Shown here: piece after piece, positions 37,900-47,240 of the stretch
How positions within the stretch are numbered: position 1 is the first letter of the stretch
Layout: every line of letters begins with the position of its first letter
Origin: Sphingopyxis sp. L1A2A
GTDB taxonomy: Bacteria > Pseudomonadota > Alphaproteobacteria > Sphingomonadales > Sphingomonadaceae
Direction of reading: 5' to 3'
Assembly (NCBI RefSeq): GCF_005502465.1
Contig: NZ_SCOT01000007.1
Span: 1 to 64,000, forward strand
DNA length: 64,000 bases
Notes under the pieces: model-generated
What the model was told of the DNA's origin: nothing
What the model saw: the letters and a program-made list of their open reading frames with translations, nothing else
Databases searched by the model: none
Translations under genes and position numbers: made by a program

Positions 37900-38460
37900 T
37901 CATGTGCGCGGGCCGCGAAAATTCCGTGCGAACGCCGCTTCCCATGGGCCGCCGCGATAATGATGCGCGGCCAGGCCGGTGATCGCCAGCGGCCGCGGCA
38001 CGAAATCGGCGGCGAGTTCGGCCAGCAGCGCGCGGGCTTCGCTGGCAGTCACCTTGTTCTGGACGGTGATGTGGAGCCGCGGTGTCCCCTGGTCCTGCGC
38101 GGTCAGCATGCCGGTGAAATGCTCGGCGATCCGCTCGCGGATCGCCAGCAGCCCGGGGCTGTCGATGCGATAGGCCACCCCTTTGCCGAGCGAATAGAGC
38201 TCGCGCAGCCGCGCGGTCGGCGGCGGCGTGTCGGCGGCGATACGGCGGATCAGCCCGTCGAGTTCGCCCAGCGCCGACGGCGGCAGCTGGTGAAACAGCG
38301 TGATATGCGCCGTCAGATGATTGCGCTCGGGCGGGAAATGCGCCGCGCGCAGATTGTCGAAAAAGCGCTGGTCCGCCGCACCCATCGTCGCGGTCACGAT
38401 GATGGGTGCGGCGCCAGCGGCCCGATCGGGAGGGGGGATGGCCGGGCCGCCTGAGGTCAT
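37900..38460 (-). CDS. 2'-5' RNA ligase family protein (2H phosphoesterase)
   Basis: This 186-residue protein has the two H-x-T/S-type motifs of the 2H superfamily: HITLFH at about 52 and HITVQN at about 130. Members open cyclic phosphodiesters or ligate 2'-5' RNA ends. It is followed 13 bases before the peroxiredoxin stop on the same strand order. The substrate is not known. Confidence 0.85.
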   Translation of the reverse strand: MTSGGPAIPPPDRAAGAAPIIVTATMGAADQRFFDNLRAAHFPPERNHLTAHITLFHQLPPSALGELDGLIRRIAADTPPPTARLRELYSLGKGVAYRIDSPGLLAIRERIAEHFTGMLTAQDQGTPRLHITVQNKVTASEARALLAELAADFVPRPLAITGLAAHHYRGGPWEAAFARNFRGPRT

Positions 38461-38472
38461 ATCAGCGTCAGT

Positions 38473-39033
38473 TTACGCCGCCTGCGACAGCTTGCCGCGA
38501 TACGGGTTCGCCTTCACCCAATCGAGCGCCTTTTCGGGGGTCGATTCGACATAGGGGTCGGCGTCGGTGCCGACGTCGTTGATGCCGGGTTCGACGAACA
38601 TCTGGACCACGACGCCGTCGTCGACGATCGCGGTGTAGCGCCAGCTGCGCATGCCGAAACCGACATGATCCTTGTTGATCAGCATGCCCATGCGGCGCGT
38701 GAAGGCGCCCGAGCCGTCGGGGACCATCTTGACGTTCTGGATGCCCAGGCTCTTGCCCCAATTATACATCACGAACGCGTCGTTGACGCTGATGCAATGG
38801 ATGTCGGCGACGCCTTCGGCGGCGAAATCGGCATAGAGACGCTCGAAGCCGGGGCACTGCTCGTTCGAGCAGGTCGGGGTGTAGGCGCCCGGCAGGCCGA
38901 ACAGGATGTGACGGCCGGTGCCAAAGGCTTCGCCGGTGTCGACGTCCTGCCAGCGGAATGGGTTCGGGCCGTCGACAGCCTCGTCGCGGACGCGCGTCTT
39001 GAGGGTCACGGCGGGAACGGGTTGATTGATCAT
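38473..39033 (-). CDS. Peroxiredoxin (Prx5 type)
   Basis: It reduces hydroperoxides. The 186 residues fit the Prx5/AhpE-like group, with the peroxidatic Cys at 55 in PGAYTPTCSNEQCPGF and a second Cys at 60. The middle shows the family pattern INKDHVGFGMRSWRY. ATG 39033 is preferred because AAGGA lies 9 bases upstream; an in-frame ATG at 39075 lacks support. No fused glutaredoxin is present, so an external thiol donor is needed. Confidence 0.93.
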   Translation of the reverse strand: MINQPVPAVTLKTRVRDEAVDGPNPFRWQDVDTGEAFGTGRHILFGLPGAYTPTCSNEQCPGFERLYADFAAEGVADIHCISVNDAFVMYNWGKSLGIQNVKMVPDGSGAFTRRMGMLINKDHVGFGMRSWRYTAIVDDGVVVQMFVEPGINDVGTDADPYVESTPEKALDWVKANPYRGKLSQAA

Positions 39034-39136
39034 GGGAGAGAATCCTTTCTGTGGGATTTTTGTGCAGCGCACCAAAAGCAGACCGGCGGACGCGGGTCAA
39101 ATCGAGTGGGCCGCTTATATTGATTGGGTCAGACGA

Positions 39137-39889
39137 TCAGAGCGCGGACCAAAAGCGATGCAGTGCCGCCGCGACCTCTGCGGGTCGCTCGGCGATCGCC
39201 CAATGCCCTGCCCCGTCGATGACGGTGAGCGGGATGCCGGTGTTCGCGCTGAAGCGCTGCGCGACCGACAGTTGCACATATGGGTCGTCGGCGCCCCAGA
39301 TCAACGCCCCCCGCGCGGGCAATTTGTCGATATCGCGCGCCCAGTCATGCTCGAAACTGAGCCCCTTCGCCGATCGATAGAGTTTCAGGATCGCGCGGCG
39401 CTTGTCCTTGTTCTGCCACTGCTCGGCCTCTTCGGCGGCGATGTCGGCGGGCATGCCCTGCGCCGCCAATCCCTCCGCCAGTTTTGCGGGTTTGCTGAGC
39501 GCCATGAAGATTTCGCCCAGGATCGGGGTGTTCCAGATCCGCGCGACGCGGTGGCCGCGATAGTCGGGATCGATCACCGCGTTCGAGATGGCCCAACTGC
39601 GCAGCAGATCGGGGCGCAACATCGCGACGCGCTGCGCGATCAGCGCGCCCCAGTCATGGCCGATAACGTCGATCGGGCCGTGCGCGACGAACAACGCTTC
39701 GGCTTGTCCGATTGCCCAGTCGGCATAGGCTTCCTTGGTGGCCGGGAATCCCCCGGGCAGCGGCGCGGTGAAGCCGGGGAGCGCGGGAACCGCGACGGGC
39801 GTGTCGCCCAAATCAAGCGCGGCGAGCAGCGGGCGCCAGATCGCCGGGCTGTCGGGGACGCCGTGGAGGAAGAGTTTGGCGGTGGTCAT
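39137..39889 (-). CDS. Alpha/beta hydrolase, haloalkane dehalogenase/epoxide hydrolase-like
   Basis: A 250-residue hydrolase with HGVPDSPAIWRPL around the oxyanion hole, the nucleophile Asp in IGHDWGALIAQR, the acid in LIWGADDPYV and catalytic His in DGAGHWAIAERP. An Asp nucleophile separates it from esterases and suggests a dehalogenase or epoxide hydrolase. It follows the Kelch protein gene by one base, so both are likely co-expressed. Confidence 0.87.
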   Translation of the reverse strand: MTTAKLFLHGVPDSPAIWRPLLAALDLGDTPVAVPALPGFTAPLPGGFPATKEAYADWAIGQAEALFVAHGPIDVIGHDWGALIAQRVAMLRPDLLRSWAISNAVIDPDYRGHRVARIWNTPILGEIFMALSKPAKLAEGLAAQGMPADIAAEEAEQWQNKDKRRAILKLYRSAKGLSFEHDWARDIDKLPARGALIWGADDPYVQLSVAQRFSANTGIPLTVIDGAGHWAIAERPAEVAAALHRFWSAL

Positions 39890-39890
39890 A

Positions 39891-41030
39891 TCAACCCTTC
39901 GGCAAATGGATGATCCAGCTTTGGTCGGTCGGTTCGATCCGCCCTTCGCGGTAACCTCCCGCGAGCAGCGCGGTACGCGCGTCCGCGCGAACGAGCGTCA
40001 TGTAATTCCACTGACCGCCGAGGTCGTAATCGAGTCGCGCGCCGGTGCCGCTGGCGACGTCGAAGATTTCTGGCGCAGTGTCACCTGCTGCCACCAGCAC
40101 CTTGTTTCCCGGCAGCAACAGCAACCCGTCGGCGATCTTGAACCTGGGATCGGCGAGATTGCCGGCCGGGACAAAGCGGCCCGCCGCGACGTCGAAGCGC
40201 TCGACCGAGCGCAGCTTGCCGTCATAGTCGCGCGCGTCGGATCCGCCGACAATCAACACGTCGCCGTTTGCCAGACGCAGCGCGCCATGTTTGTAACGGC
40301 CCTGCGCCAATTGCCCGGCGGGACTGAAGCGCCCGGTAGTTGGATCGAAAATTTCTGCGCTCGCCAGAGCGCGAGTCGGCGCACGATCGGGCCGTCCGCC
40401 CCCGACCATCAACACGCGCCCGTCGGTCAGCAAGGTCGCAGTCGCGCCGCTACGGGCGGTGGCTAGCTGACCAGTGGCCGTCAGGCGGCCCGTGGTCGGA
40501 TCAAAGATTTCAGCGTCAGAGCGCACATCGCTGCCGTCATAGCCACCGGCGATCAGGATGCGGTCATCGGCAAGGCGAACGACCGCGGGTGCATTTCGCG
40601 GCGCTGCCATCACCGGTCCCGCCAGCGACTTTCCCGTCGCAGGGTCGAAGATTTCAGTCGTCGTCGATACGCGCCCGTCGACCCAGCCACCAAAAATGAG
40701 GACGCGCCCATCGGGCAGCGCGGCCGCCGAGGGCTGGATACGCTGTACGAGGAGGCTGCCGCCGCCGACCATTTCCATGCTTTGCGCATCGATGACGTCG
40801 ACCGTTGCGCTCGCGGGACCGGCCTCGCAGCCCGAACGAACACATCCGCCGATCGCGAGCAAGCGCCCTTCCCCTGCGGCAATCAGCTGGTGCGTGGCGC
40901 GCGGGGCGCTGAGACGCGGCCCGATCTCGATCCGGATGTCGCTACCGGTTTGTTCCGCCGCGCTGCCGCCGCCCGCCATGCAGGCGGTGAGCAACAGCGA
41001 AAAGACAATCAGGCCCGAAACATGTCGCAT
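39891..41030 (-). CDS. Kelch-repeat lipoprotein
   Basis: The 379-residue protein has a lipoprotein leader (GLIVFSLLLTAC) and about six Kelch units of the form GRVLIFGGW...TEIFDPATGK, giving a predicted beta-propeller. ATG 41030 is preferred since AGGAG is about 7 bases upstream; ATG 41036 is too close. Likely anchored in a membrane facing the periplasm. Binding partner unknown. Confidence 0.85.
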   Translation of the reverse strand: MRHVSGLIVFSLLLTACMAGGGSAAEQTGSDIRIEIGPRLSAPRATHQLIAAGEGRLLAIGGCVRSGCEAGPASATVDVIDAQSMEMVGGGSLLVQRIQPSAAALPDGRVLIFGGWVDGRVSTTTEIFDPATGKSLAGPVMAAPRNAPAVVRLADDRILIAGGYDGSDVRSDAEIFDPTTGRLTATGQLATARSGATATLLTDGRVLMVGGGRPDRAPTRALASAEIFDPTTGRFSPAGQLAQGRYKHGALRLANGDVLIVGGSDARDYDGKLRSVERFDVAAGRFVPAGNLADPRFKIADGLLLLPGNKVLVAAGDTAPEIFDVASGTGARLDYDLGGQWNYMTLVRADARTALLAGGYREGRIEPTDQSWIIHLPKG

Positions 41031-41059
41031 CACCATTCTCCTTGCATCGCGAATTGACG

Positions 41060-42001
41060 CTACTCCATCTCCCCGCGATCCCGCCGCAGCTGATACCATT
41101 TCTGCACATTGGCATTATGTTCGGACAGCGTCCGCGCGAAGATGTGGCCGCCGTCGCCTTTCGCGACGAAGAACAGATAATCGGTCGGCTCGGGATCGAG
41201 CACCGCGGCGATCGAGGCTTTGCCGGGGTTGGCGATCGGTCCCTTGGGCAGGCCAATCATGCTGTAGGTGTTGTAATCATTCACCGCCTGGATTTCGGAG
41301 CGCAGGATGCGGCGGCCGAGCGGTTTGCCCTTGGTGAGCGGGTAGATGATCGTCGGGTCAGCTTGCAGTTTCATCCCGACCGCGAGCCGGTTGGTATAGA
41401 CCCCGGCGACGGTACGGCGTTCGGCGGGAACGCCAGTTTCTTTCTCGACGATCGAGGCGAGCGTGATCGCTTCGTTGCGATCCTTGGCGGCGGTGCGCGG
41501 GGTGCGTTTGGCCCAGAGTTCGTTGAACGCCTTGTCCATCGCCGCCTGCATGCGTTTGACGACCGCGGCACGGCTTTCGCCGGTGGTGAAGGCGTAGCTG
41601 TCGGGCAGGATGCTGCCTTCGGCCGGCACAGGGATTGTACCGGTCAGGCGCTTTTCGGCCATCAGCCGCTCCCACACCATGATCGACGGCATGCCTTCGG
41701 GAATCATGACGAGGCGCTGGATCGTTTTGCCCGACTGGAACAGTTCGAGGATGTCGCCCGCGTCCATCCCCTTTTCGATCTTGTACTCGCCGGGTTTGAT
41801 CGGATCGTCGGAGGCAAAGAAGCGCGCTTCGTTGCGGAAGCTGGAGGCGGAAACCACACCGACGTCCTCCAGTATCTGGCCTGCTTTCGCGATACTCGCG
41901 CCCTGCGGAATCACGATTTCCGCATCCTGCGGCGCACCGGGCGAACAGGCGGCAAGCAGGAGGGCAAGGAAAGACGCCAGCAGCAGCCGTGTCATTGTCA
42001 T
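41060..42001 (-). CDS. mltG: Endolytic murein transglycosylase MltG
   Basis: It cuts nascent peptidoglycan strands and limits glycan length. The 313 residues show a LysM-like region (about 25-80) and the YceG catalytic domain, with Glu in LASIVEKETG and the later ADPTIIYPLT and YNTYSMIGLPKGPIANPG. The N-terminus reads LLLASFLALLLAACSPG, which looks like a lipobox rather than the usual plain membrane helix. It follows fabF on the same strand, a common alphaproteobacterial order, separated by a palindromic repeat. Confidence 0.94.
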   Translation of the reverse strand: MTMTRLLLASFLALLLAACSPGAPQDAEIVIPQGASIAKAGQILEDVGVVSASSFRNEARFFASDDPIKPGEYKIEKGMDAGDILELFQSGKTIQRLVMIPEGMPSIMVWERLMAEKRLTGTIPVPAEGSILPDSYAFTTGESRAAVVKRMQAAMDKAFNELWAKRTPRTAAKDRNEAITLASIVEKETGVPAERRTVAGVYTNRLAVGMKLQADPTIIYPLTKGKPLGRRILRSEIQAVNDYNTYSMIGLPKGPIANPGKASIAAVLDPEPTDYLFFVAKGDGGHIFARTLSEHNANVQKWYQLRRDRGEME

Positions 42002-42010
42002 CGGATTTCA

Positions 42011-42117
42011 ATCCCAAACCGTTCGTGCTGAGCTTCTCGAAGCACTGTTCTTCTCTCTGGCCCAGCCTGAAGGAAAAGCAGCCCTTCGACAAGCTCAGGG
42101 CGAACGGATTTGGGAGC
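42011..42117. repeat. Palindromic intergenic repeat (CCCTTCGACAAGCTCAGGGC family)
   Basis: Imperfect arms of about 35 bases, ATCCCAAACCGTTCGTGCTG and its counterpart ending CGAACGGATTTGGGA, lie between fabF and mltG. The core CCCTTCGACAAGCTCAGGGC also forms the element at 59396-59464. Confidence 0.75.
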
Positions 42118-42124
42118 GCGAGGC

Positions 42125-43390
42125 TTAATCGATCGCCTTCACGATCACACTTGCATTGGTGCCGCCAAAGCCGAAGCTGTTGTTCAGAGCCGCCTTCACC
42201 GGGCGCTTTTTCGCGACGTGCGGAACCAGGTCGACACCGTCCGTCCCCTCGTCGGGATTGTCGAGGTTGAGCGTCGGCGGGACGATCTGGTCGCGGATCG
42301 CGAGGATGCAGAAGATCGTCTCGACCGCCCCGGCGCCGCCGAGCAGATGGCCGATCGCCGATTTGGTCGAGCTCATCGACACATCGCCGATCGCATTGCC
42401 GAACAGGCGCTTGACCGCGCCGAGCTCGATCGTGTCGGCCATCGTCGAGGTGCCATGGGCATTGATATAATCGATGTCCGACGGGGTCATCCCGGCCTTT
42501 TTCAGCGCCATTTCCATCGAGCGATAGGCGCCCGAACCTTCGGGATGCGGCGCGGTGACATGATAGGCGTCGCCCGACAGCCCGTAACCGACGACCTCGG
42601 CATAGATTTTGGCGCCGCGCGCCTTGGCATGTTCATATTCTTCGAGCACGACGACGCCCGCGCCCTCGCCCATCACAAAACCGTCGCGGTCCTTGTCATA
42701 GGGGCGGCTGGCCGCTTCGGGGCGGTCGTTGTAGGTCATGTTGAGCGCCCGCGCCTGCGCGAAGCCGGCGATACCGATCGGGCAGATCGTCGCCTCGGCG
42801 CCGCCCGCCAGCATGATGTCGGCGTCGTCGTCGCGGATCATCCGCGCCGCGTCGCCGATCGAATGGGCGCCGGTCGAGCAAGCCGTGACGACGGCATGAT
42901 TGGGGCCTTGCAGGCCATATTTGATGCTGACCTGCCCCGAAATCAGGTTGATCAGGCGGCCGTGGACGAAGTGCGGCGACACCCGGCCCGGACCTTTTTC
43001 GGCGAGCAGCAGGCTTTCACTTTCGATCCCCGGCAGGCCGCCGATGCCCGACCCGATCGAGCAACCGGCGCGCAGTTTCTGCGCTTCGGTCATGTCCTCG
43101 AGGCCCGCGTCCTCGATCGCCTGCCCCGCGGCGTCGATGCCAAAGATGATGAACGGATCGACCTGGCGCTGCACCTTGTGATCGACGCGCTTGCCGGGGT
43201 CGAAACCATATTCATGGTCCGGCCCCTTGACCTCGCACGCGATCGTGCATTTCTGGTCCGAGGCGTCGAAATGGGTGATCGTCCCGGCGCCCGATTTACC
43301 GGCGAGCAGATTGGCCCAAACGGTTTCCACGTCGGCGCCCAGCGGCGTCACCAAACCCAATCCCGTCACCACAACCCGGCGCATAGTCAT
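42125..43390 (-). CDS. fabF: 3-oxoacyl-ACP synthase II
   Basis: It condenses malonyl-ACP with acyl-ACP in fatty acid elongation. The 421-residue thiolase-fold enzyme has the catalytic Cys in VVTACSTGAHSIGDA and the two His in NAHGTSTMADTIE and KSAIGHLLGGAGAVE. AAGGA precedes the ATG. It is directly downstream of acpP, separated by a hairpin terminator, and upstream of mltG. Confidence 0.97.
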   Translation of the reverse strand: MTMRRVVVTGLGLVTPLGADVETVWANLLAGKSGAGTITHFDASDQKCTIACEVKGPDHEYGFDPGKRVDHKVQRQVDPFIIFGIDAAGQAIEDAGLEDMTEAQKLRAGCSIGSGIGGLPGIESESLLLAEKGPGRVSPHFVHGRLINLISGQVSIKYGLQGPNHAVVTACSTGAHSIGDAARMIRDDDADIMLAGGAEATICPIGIAGFAQARALNMTYNDRPEAASRPYDKDRDGFVMGEGAGVVVLEEYEHAKARGAKIYAEVVGYGLSGDAYHVTAPHPEGSGAYRSMEMALKKAGMTPSDIDYINAHGTSTMADTIELGAVKRLFGNAIGDVSMSSTKSAIGHLLGGAGAVETIFCILAIRDQIVPPTLNLDNPDEGTDGVDLVPHVAKKRPVKAALNNSFGFGGTNASVIVKAID

Positions 43391-43450
43391 TCCTTTCGTC
43401 GGCCCCGTCTCTGCAGGTGCCCGCTTTATCTAGACCGGCGCGCGCCCAAT

Positions 43451-43499
43451 AAAAAGGCTTCCCGGTCACAGCGCGCGGGGCGACAGGACCGGGAAGCCG
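43451..43499 (-). terminator. Terminator/attenuator between acpP and fabF
   Basis: On the minus strand a 12-bp stem (GGCTTCCCGGTC with GACCGGGAAGCC) with a long loop is followed by TTTTT. It should stop much of the acpP transcript, letting the very abundant carrier protein be made in excess over FabF. Confidence 0.8.
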
Positions 43500-43551
43500 G
43501 AAACGCTGGGCAGCGCAGCCGCCGCGTCCGGCCAGGCCGGACCGGGCCGCT

Positions 43552-43788
43552 TTAGCCCTTGTTCGCTTCGATATAGTCGATCGCATCCTTGACGGTGGCG
43601 ATCTTTTCCGCCGCGTCGTCAGGGATTTCGACGCCGAATTCTTCTTCAAACGCCATCACCAGCTCGACGATGTCGAGGCTGTCGGCGCCCAGATCATCGA
43701 TGAAGCTCGCTTCCTCGGTAACCTTGTCGGCTTCGACGCCCAGATGTTCGACGACGATCTTCTTAACCTTTTCGGCCGAATCGCTCAT
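43552..43788 (-). CDS. acpP: Acyl carrier protein
   Basis: The 78-residue acidic protein carries acyl chains on phosphopantetheine attached to Ser37 in [11 protein letters not shown]. Length, charge and motif are standard for AcpP. AAGGA lies 7-8 bases before the ATG. It precedes fabF as in most bacteria. Confidence 0.98.
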   Translation of the reverse strand: MSDSAEKVKKIVVEHLGVEADKVTEEASFIDDLGADSLDIVELVMAFEEEFGVEIPDDAAEKIATVKDAIDYIEANKG

Positions 43789-43832
43789 GCGCTATTCCTT
43801 TTCTGACTAAGCCGTGAATGTTGGAAATTGCC

Positions 43833-45032
43833 CTAGTGTCCGTGGGCGGGGCTGGCAAGAGGGCTGACAGCGGTCGGCGCGGCAACCGCCGCATCGACCA
43901 GTTCTTCCTCCGCCGCGCTATAGGCTGACCGCTTCCCCTTCTGCCCGTCTGGCACCTGCGTCACGAAATAGGCAGTGCCCTCCCCGGCTTCAAGGTCGAA
44001 CCACAACCCCGACCGCAATCCATAAGCGTCACCCGAGTGGCCGACCCGGCGGCGCCCGTCGCCGAACAGGTCGTCGCGGCACCCCGGCCCGGAGGACGCC
44101 CCGCTACCCGAACTATGCATCGCCAGGCCATATTCGCAGAAAAATCCTTCGGTCCCCTCGCCCGTGGTGGGGCGCACCGGCGCCATGGCGTCCAGTCGCG
44201 CCAGGCTGTCGGGCCGCAGGAAGCCGTCGCCGCGGCGCAGCAGCATGACGCCGATCCGCGCCAGCCCGTTGGCCGAGATACGCAGCCCGCCCTGCGGGCT
44301 GAACCCGGCGCCGTGGCGCGCGAGGCGATAGGTGCCAAGGTCGCAGCCGCCGTCAGCGGCGGGCACCACCGGGCATTCGGGGCGAATGCCCTTCATGTCG
44401 TCGCGAACGACCGAGCCGTCGGCGTCATAAAGCACCACCGCCCGCGCGACCGCCGCGTCGCTACAGGTCGGCCAGTTGAAGCAGGCGTCGACCCCCAGCG
44501 GGCGAAAGACCAGCCGGGCCATCGCCTGATCGAACCGCTCGTCGGTCGCGCCCTCGATCGTCGCCGCGACGATGGGGTAATTCAGATTGGCGTAGGTAAA
44601 ATCGCCCCCCGGCGGGCGCGCCTTGTCCCATGCGGCCGGATTCTGGAGCGCCGTCTCCAGATCGGCGCCGAGCGGCAGCGCATAGTCGATATCGTCGGTC
44701 AGCCCCGCTCGGTGGCCCAGCAGCTGCGCCAGCGTTACGGCGCGGTCAGGATAGGCCGGATGGCGCAACCGCCAGCCGAGATAGTCGGATACGTCGCGGT
44801 CGAGATCGAGCCGCCCCGCCTCGACCAGCCGCATCACGCCAAGCGCGACGACCAGCTTTGATACCGACGCGATGCGCACCGGATCGTCGGGGCTGAGCGG
44901 GCGCCCGCTCTGCCGATCCGCCATTCCCACCACGACCCGTGTTTCCACACCGCCATCGCGATCGAAATGCACCGCGACCGCGGCCGGCGGCGACGACGCC
45001 GCAACAGTCAGCAGGGCAAGCGCAGATAACAT
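43833..45032 (-). CDS. Serine hydrolase (beta-lactamase class C-like)
   Basis: This 399-residue exported enzyme has a signal peptide (MLSALALLTVAASSPP), the S-x-x-K motif IASVSKLVVALG, the Y-x-N motif in FTYANLNYP and an H-S-G box in RVGHSGDAYG. These are the penicillin-binding/EstB-like features. It could be an esterase, peptidase or DD-peptidase. True beta-lactamase activity is not implied. Confidence 0.85.
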   Translation of the reverse strand: MLSALALLTVAASSPPAAVAVHFDRDGGVETRVVVGMADRQSGRPLSPDDPVRIASVSKLVVALGVMRLVEAGRLDLDRDVSDYLGWRLRHPAYPDRAVTLAQLLGHRAGLTDDIDYALPLGADLETALQNPAAWDKARPPGGDFTYANLNYPIVAATIEGATDERFDQAMARLVFRPLGVDACFNWPTCSDAAVARAVVLYDADGSVVRDDMKGIRPECPVVPAADGGCDLGTYRLARHGAGFSPQGGLRISANGLARIGVMLLRRGDGFLRPDSLARLDAMAPVRPTTGEGTEGFFCEYGLAMHSSGSGASSGPGCRDDLFGDGRRRVGHSGDAYGLRSGLWFDLEAGEGTAYFVTQVPDGQKGKRSAYSAAEEELVDAAVAAPTAVSPLASPAHGH

Positions 45033-45063
45033 GGCATCGTTCTGCGCAGACTGGGACCGACCG

Positions 45064-46824
45064 TCAAGCCGCGGGCTTCGCCGGCACGACCCCCGAATCG
45101 CGCAGCGCCGCCGACGCCCGCTGGATCACCACCGGGGTGATCATGAACCGGCCGAGTACCGTTTCGGGGGCGGCGTTCGGTGGCTGGCGCGTATATTCGA
45201 GCAGGCGGCGCCATTGCGCCTGCCCCGCCGCGACATTGCCCTGCCGCGCCAGGACAATCGCGCGCACCATCATATATTGCGGCTCCATATTGCTGGGCGA
45301 CGGCATTTTATCGAGGATCAAGCCCGCTTCGGCTTGGTCGCCGCGCTGCGACAGGATGAACGCCAGGGTGACCGCCGGTACCCCGGGATAGCTGTCGTCG
45401 AGCACCAACGAGCGGCGCAGCAGCGCCTCCCCCTCGACCGCCTGGCCGCAGGTGATCTTGAACAGCCCCAGAAAGCCCGACATGTCGGCGTCATAGGGAT
45501 TGAGGCGCAGCGCCGCATCGCCCATCGTGTTGCCGCCCGAACAATTGGCGACATAGAAATTCGCGCGCGCCATCGCGAACAGACCCGCGGCAGAATTGGG
45601 GCTGCTTTCATAGGCTTGCAGCGCCACCGCGCGGGCTTCGCCAAAGGCTTCATGGCCCGCCGGGGTCATCCGCTGCGGCTGCCAGTCGCCAAAACGCAGC
45701 AACGACAGCGCGGCGAGCGCCACCGGATCGCGGCGGTCGCGCTTCAGCGTCGCGCGCAGGCAGGCGGCGACCTGCGTGGCGATCGGCGTGCTGCGCATCT
45801 GGCGCATCCGGTTGAACTGTGCGAGGCAGGGAAAGCCGGGCGAAAAATTATCGGGCTGGCGCTGGATCTGATCGCGCACGATGACCCCATAGTCGCCCGC
45901 GACCTGGGCAATGGCCGGCTCGATTGCGGAAAATTCTGGCGTTTCCTGATCGGTCACCCTGATCTGCTGCGACCAGATCGCACGCTGATCGGCGACGCGG
46001 TTGAGCACCAGTGTGACCTCGGCATCGCCCGCCAGATTGCGGACCAGCGATGCGTCGAGCCGATAGTCGGCGATGCGCGGCGTCGCCGCACCGGGCGTCT
46101 TGGCACTGAGCAGATCGACCAGGTCGAACCGGCGCAGCCCGTCGCGCAACTTGCCGTCGAGCGCCCGCGCGAGCGCCCGCGACGGCGGCGTGCTGCCCGC
46201 GACCGGGGCGCTCACCTCGAGCAACGGCACCGGCACCGGATCGCTGACGAACAAGCGGTCCGGACCACTGCGCAGCGTCCACAGCGTAAACAGTGCGAGC
46301 ACCAGCAGGACGAGGGCAACGACCCAGCGGCCATAGCGCGGCCCCGTCGCCGCGCGGCGACCCGCGGCCCCCGGAACGCGCGGCGCCCCGGCGCCGTCCG
46401 CGCCCGCTGCTGCCTTGACGTCATCCTGCGTTTCGGCCTCGTCCGCCGATCGCGCCGGCGGTGCAACGCGGTGCTGGACGACCACCTCGTAGCTGCCCTG
46501 CGGCACCCGCAACCGGTGGATCCAGGGGGTATCGGCATAGTAACGATCGAGCAACGTCCGCAGCCGTCCGACCATCACCCGCGGATAACTGTCGACCGCC
46601 GGATCGAAATCTTCGCTGCGCCCCAGCGCCTCGGTCGCGATCGCATAGGCCTTGGGCGAGCTGCGCCCGCCCCGCAACCGATGCTCGACCAGAAATTGCA
46701 GCAAGCGCGACAAAACCGGCGACCGAACGAACAGCGGAGATTCGAGCAGGCGCTCCTGCTCCTCCGCGATAATCCGGTCGGTCTCGCCGGGATTTTGAGT
46801 TTCGTTCGCTTTCGCGTGGTCCAT
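45064..46824 (-). CDS. Membrane-anchored regulator-like protein with TPR-like C-terminus
   Basis: The 586 residues fall into three parts: an N-terminal domain (about 15-115) with LESPLFVRSPVLSRLLQFLV and DPAVDSYPRVMVGRLRTLL, found at the start of many alphaproteobacterial adenylate-cyclase-like or TPR proteins; one membrane helix (about 165-185); and a long helical, TPR-like part. GAGGG lies before ATG 46824. The layout recalls ToxR/CadC-type sensors, with cytosolic N-domain and periplasmic C-domain. No catalytic cyclase domain is present. Confidence 0.7.
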   Translation of the reverse strand: MDHAKANETQNPGETDRIIAEEQERLLESPLFVRSPVLSRLLQFLVEHRLRGGRSSPKAYAIATEALGRSEDFDPAVDSYPRVMVGRLRTLLDRYYADTPWIHRLRVPQGSYEVVVQHRVAPPARSADEAETQDDVKAAAGADGAGAPRVPGAAGRRAATGPRYGRWVVALVLLVLALFTLWTLRSGPDRLFVSDPVPVPLLEVSAPVAGSTPPSRALARALDGKLRDGLRRFDLVDLLSAKTPGAATPRIADYRLDASLVRNLAGDAEVTLVLNRVADQRAIWSQQIRVTDQETPEFSAIEPAIAQVAGDYGVIVRDQIQRQPDNFSPGFPCLAQFNRMRQMRSTPIATQVAACLRATLKRDRRDPVALAALSLLRFGDWQPQRMTPAGHEAFGEARAVALQAYESSPNSAAGLFAMARANFYVANCSGGNTMGDAALRLNPYDADMSGFLGLFKITCGQAVEGEALLRRSLVLDDSYPGVPAVTLAFILSQRGDQAEAGLILDKMPSPSNMEPQYMMVRAIVLARQGNVAAGQAQWRRLLEYTRQPPNAAPETVLGRFMITPVVIQRASAALRDSGVVPAKPAA

Positions 46825-47240
46825 GCTACCCTCAAATGCCCCTGACAGGCGGTGCGGGTGATACGCCAATCAATCAACGCGACCAGCCATTGTTACTTCC
46901 ACGTAACGGTAACAGGAACGCGCTTCGCCATATCAGAAGAACCGCGACCCGCCAATCTGCAACGACAAAGCCCGAAACCAAGTTAAGAATTGGTTATCAA
47001 TCGGCGACATCATCGCATGTGACCCCTTGTAACTGCCCCATTTTTGGAAACGTGCCATTCTGGAGAGGTCGCGACAGTCCTACGATGCCGCGGCATTGAG
47101 GCCGACAGGAGAAGGGTGCGAGCTGGTCCCTGGCATTCTTCAGACCCCCTCCGGCCTCATTCCAAGACTTCGCCGGGCGGACTGACAGCCCCACCTGTCA
47201 CCCGCCCGGCAAGTCGATCCGCCTGACCGCGATGCCGGAT
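46825..47240. other. Intergenic region, no gene seen
   Basis: These 416 bases lack a supported gene. They contain the promoter region of the membrane regulator at the left, moderately AT-rich sequence around 46975-47050, and at the right the strong hairpin that follows the VOC gene. Confidence 0.5.
47172..47210 (-). terminator. Strong hairpin after the VOC gene
   Basis: GCCGGGCGG pairs with CCGCCCGGC, and inside it TGACAG pairs with CTGTCA, forming a long stem. There is no T run, so it may be a mRNA-stabilising hairpin or a Rho-aided stop rather than a classical terminator. Confidence 0.5.

Noticed and set aside
47172..47210. Riboswitch
   Set aside because: It is a simple nested hairpin at the 3' side of a gene, with no conserved aptamer pattern recognised.
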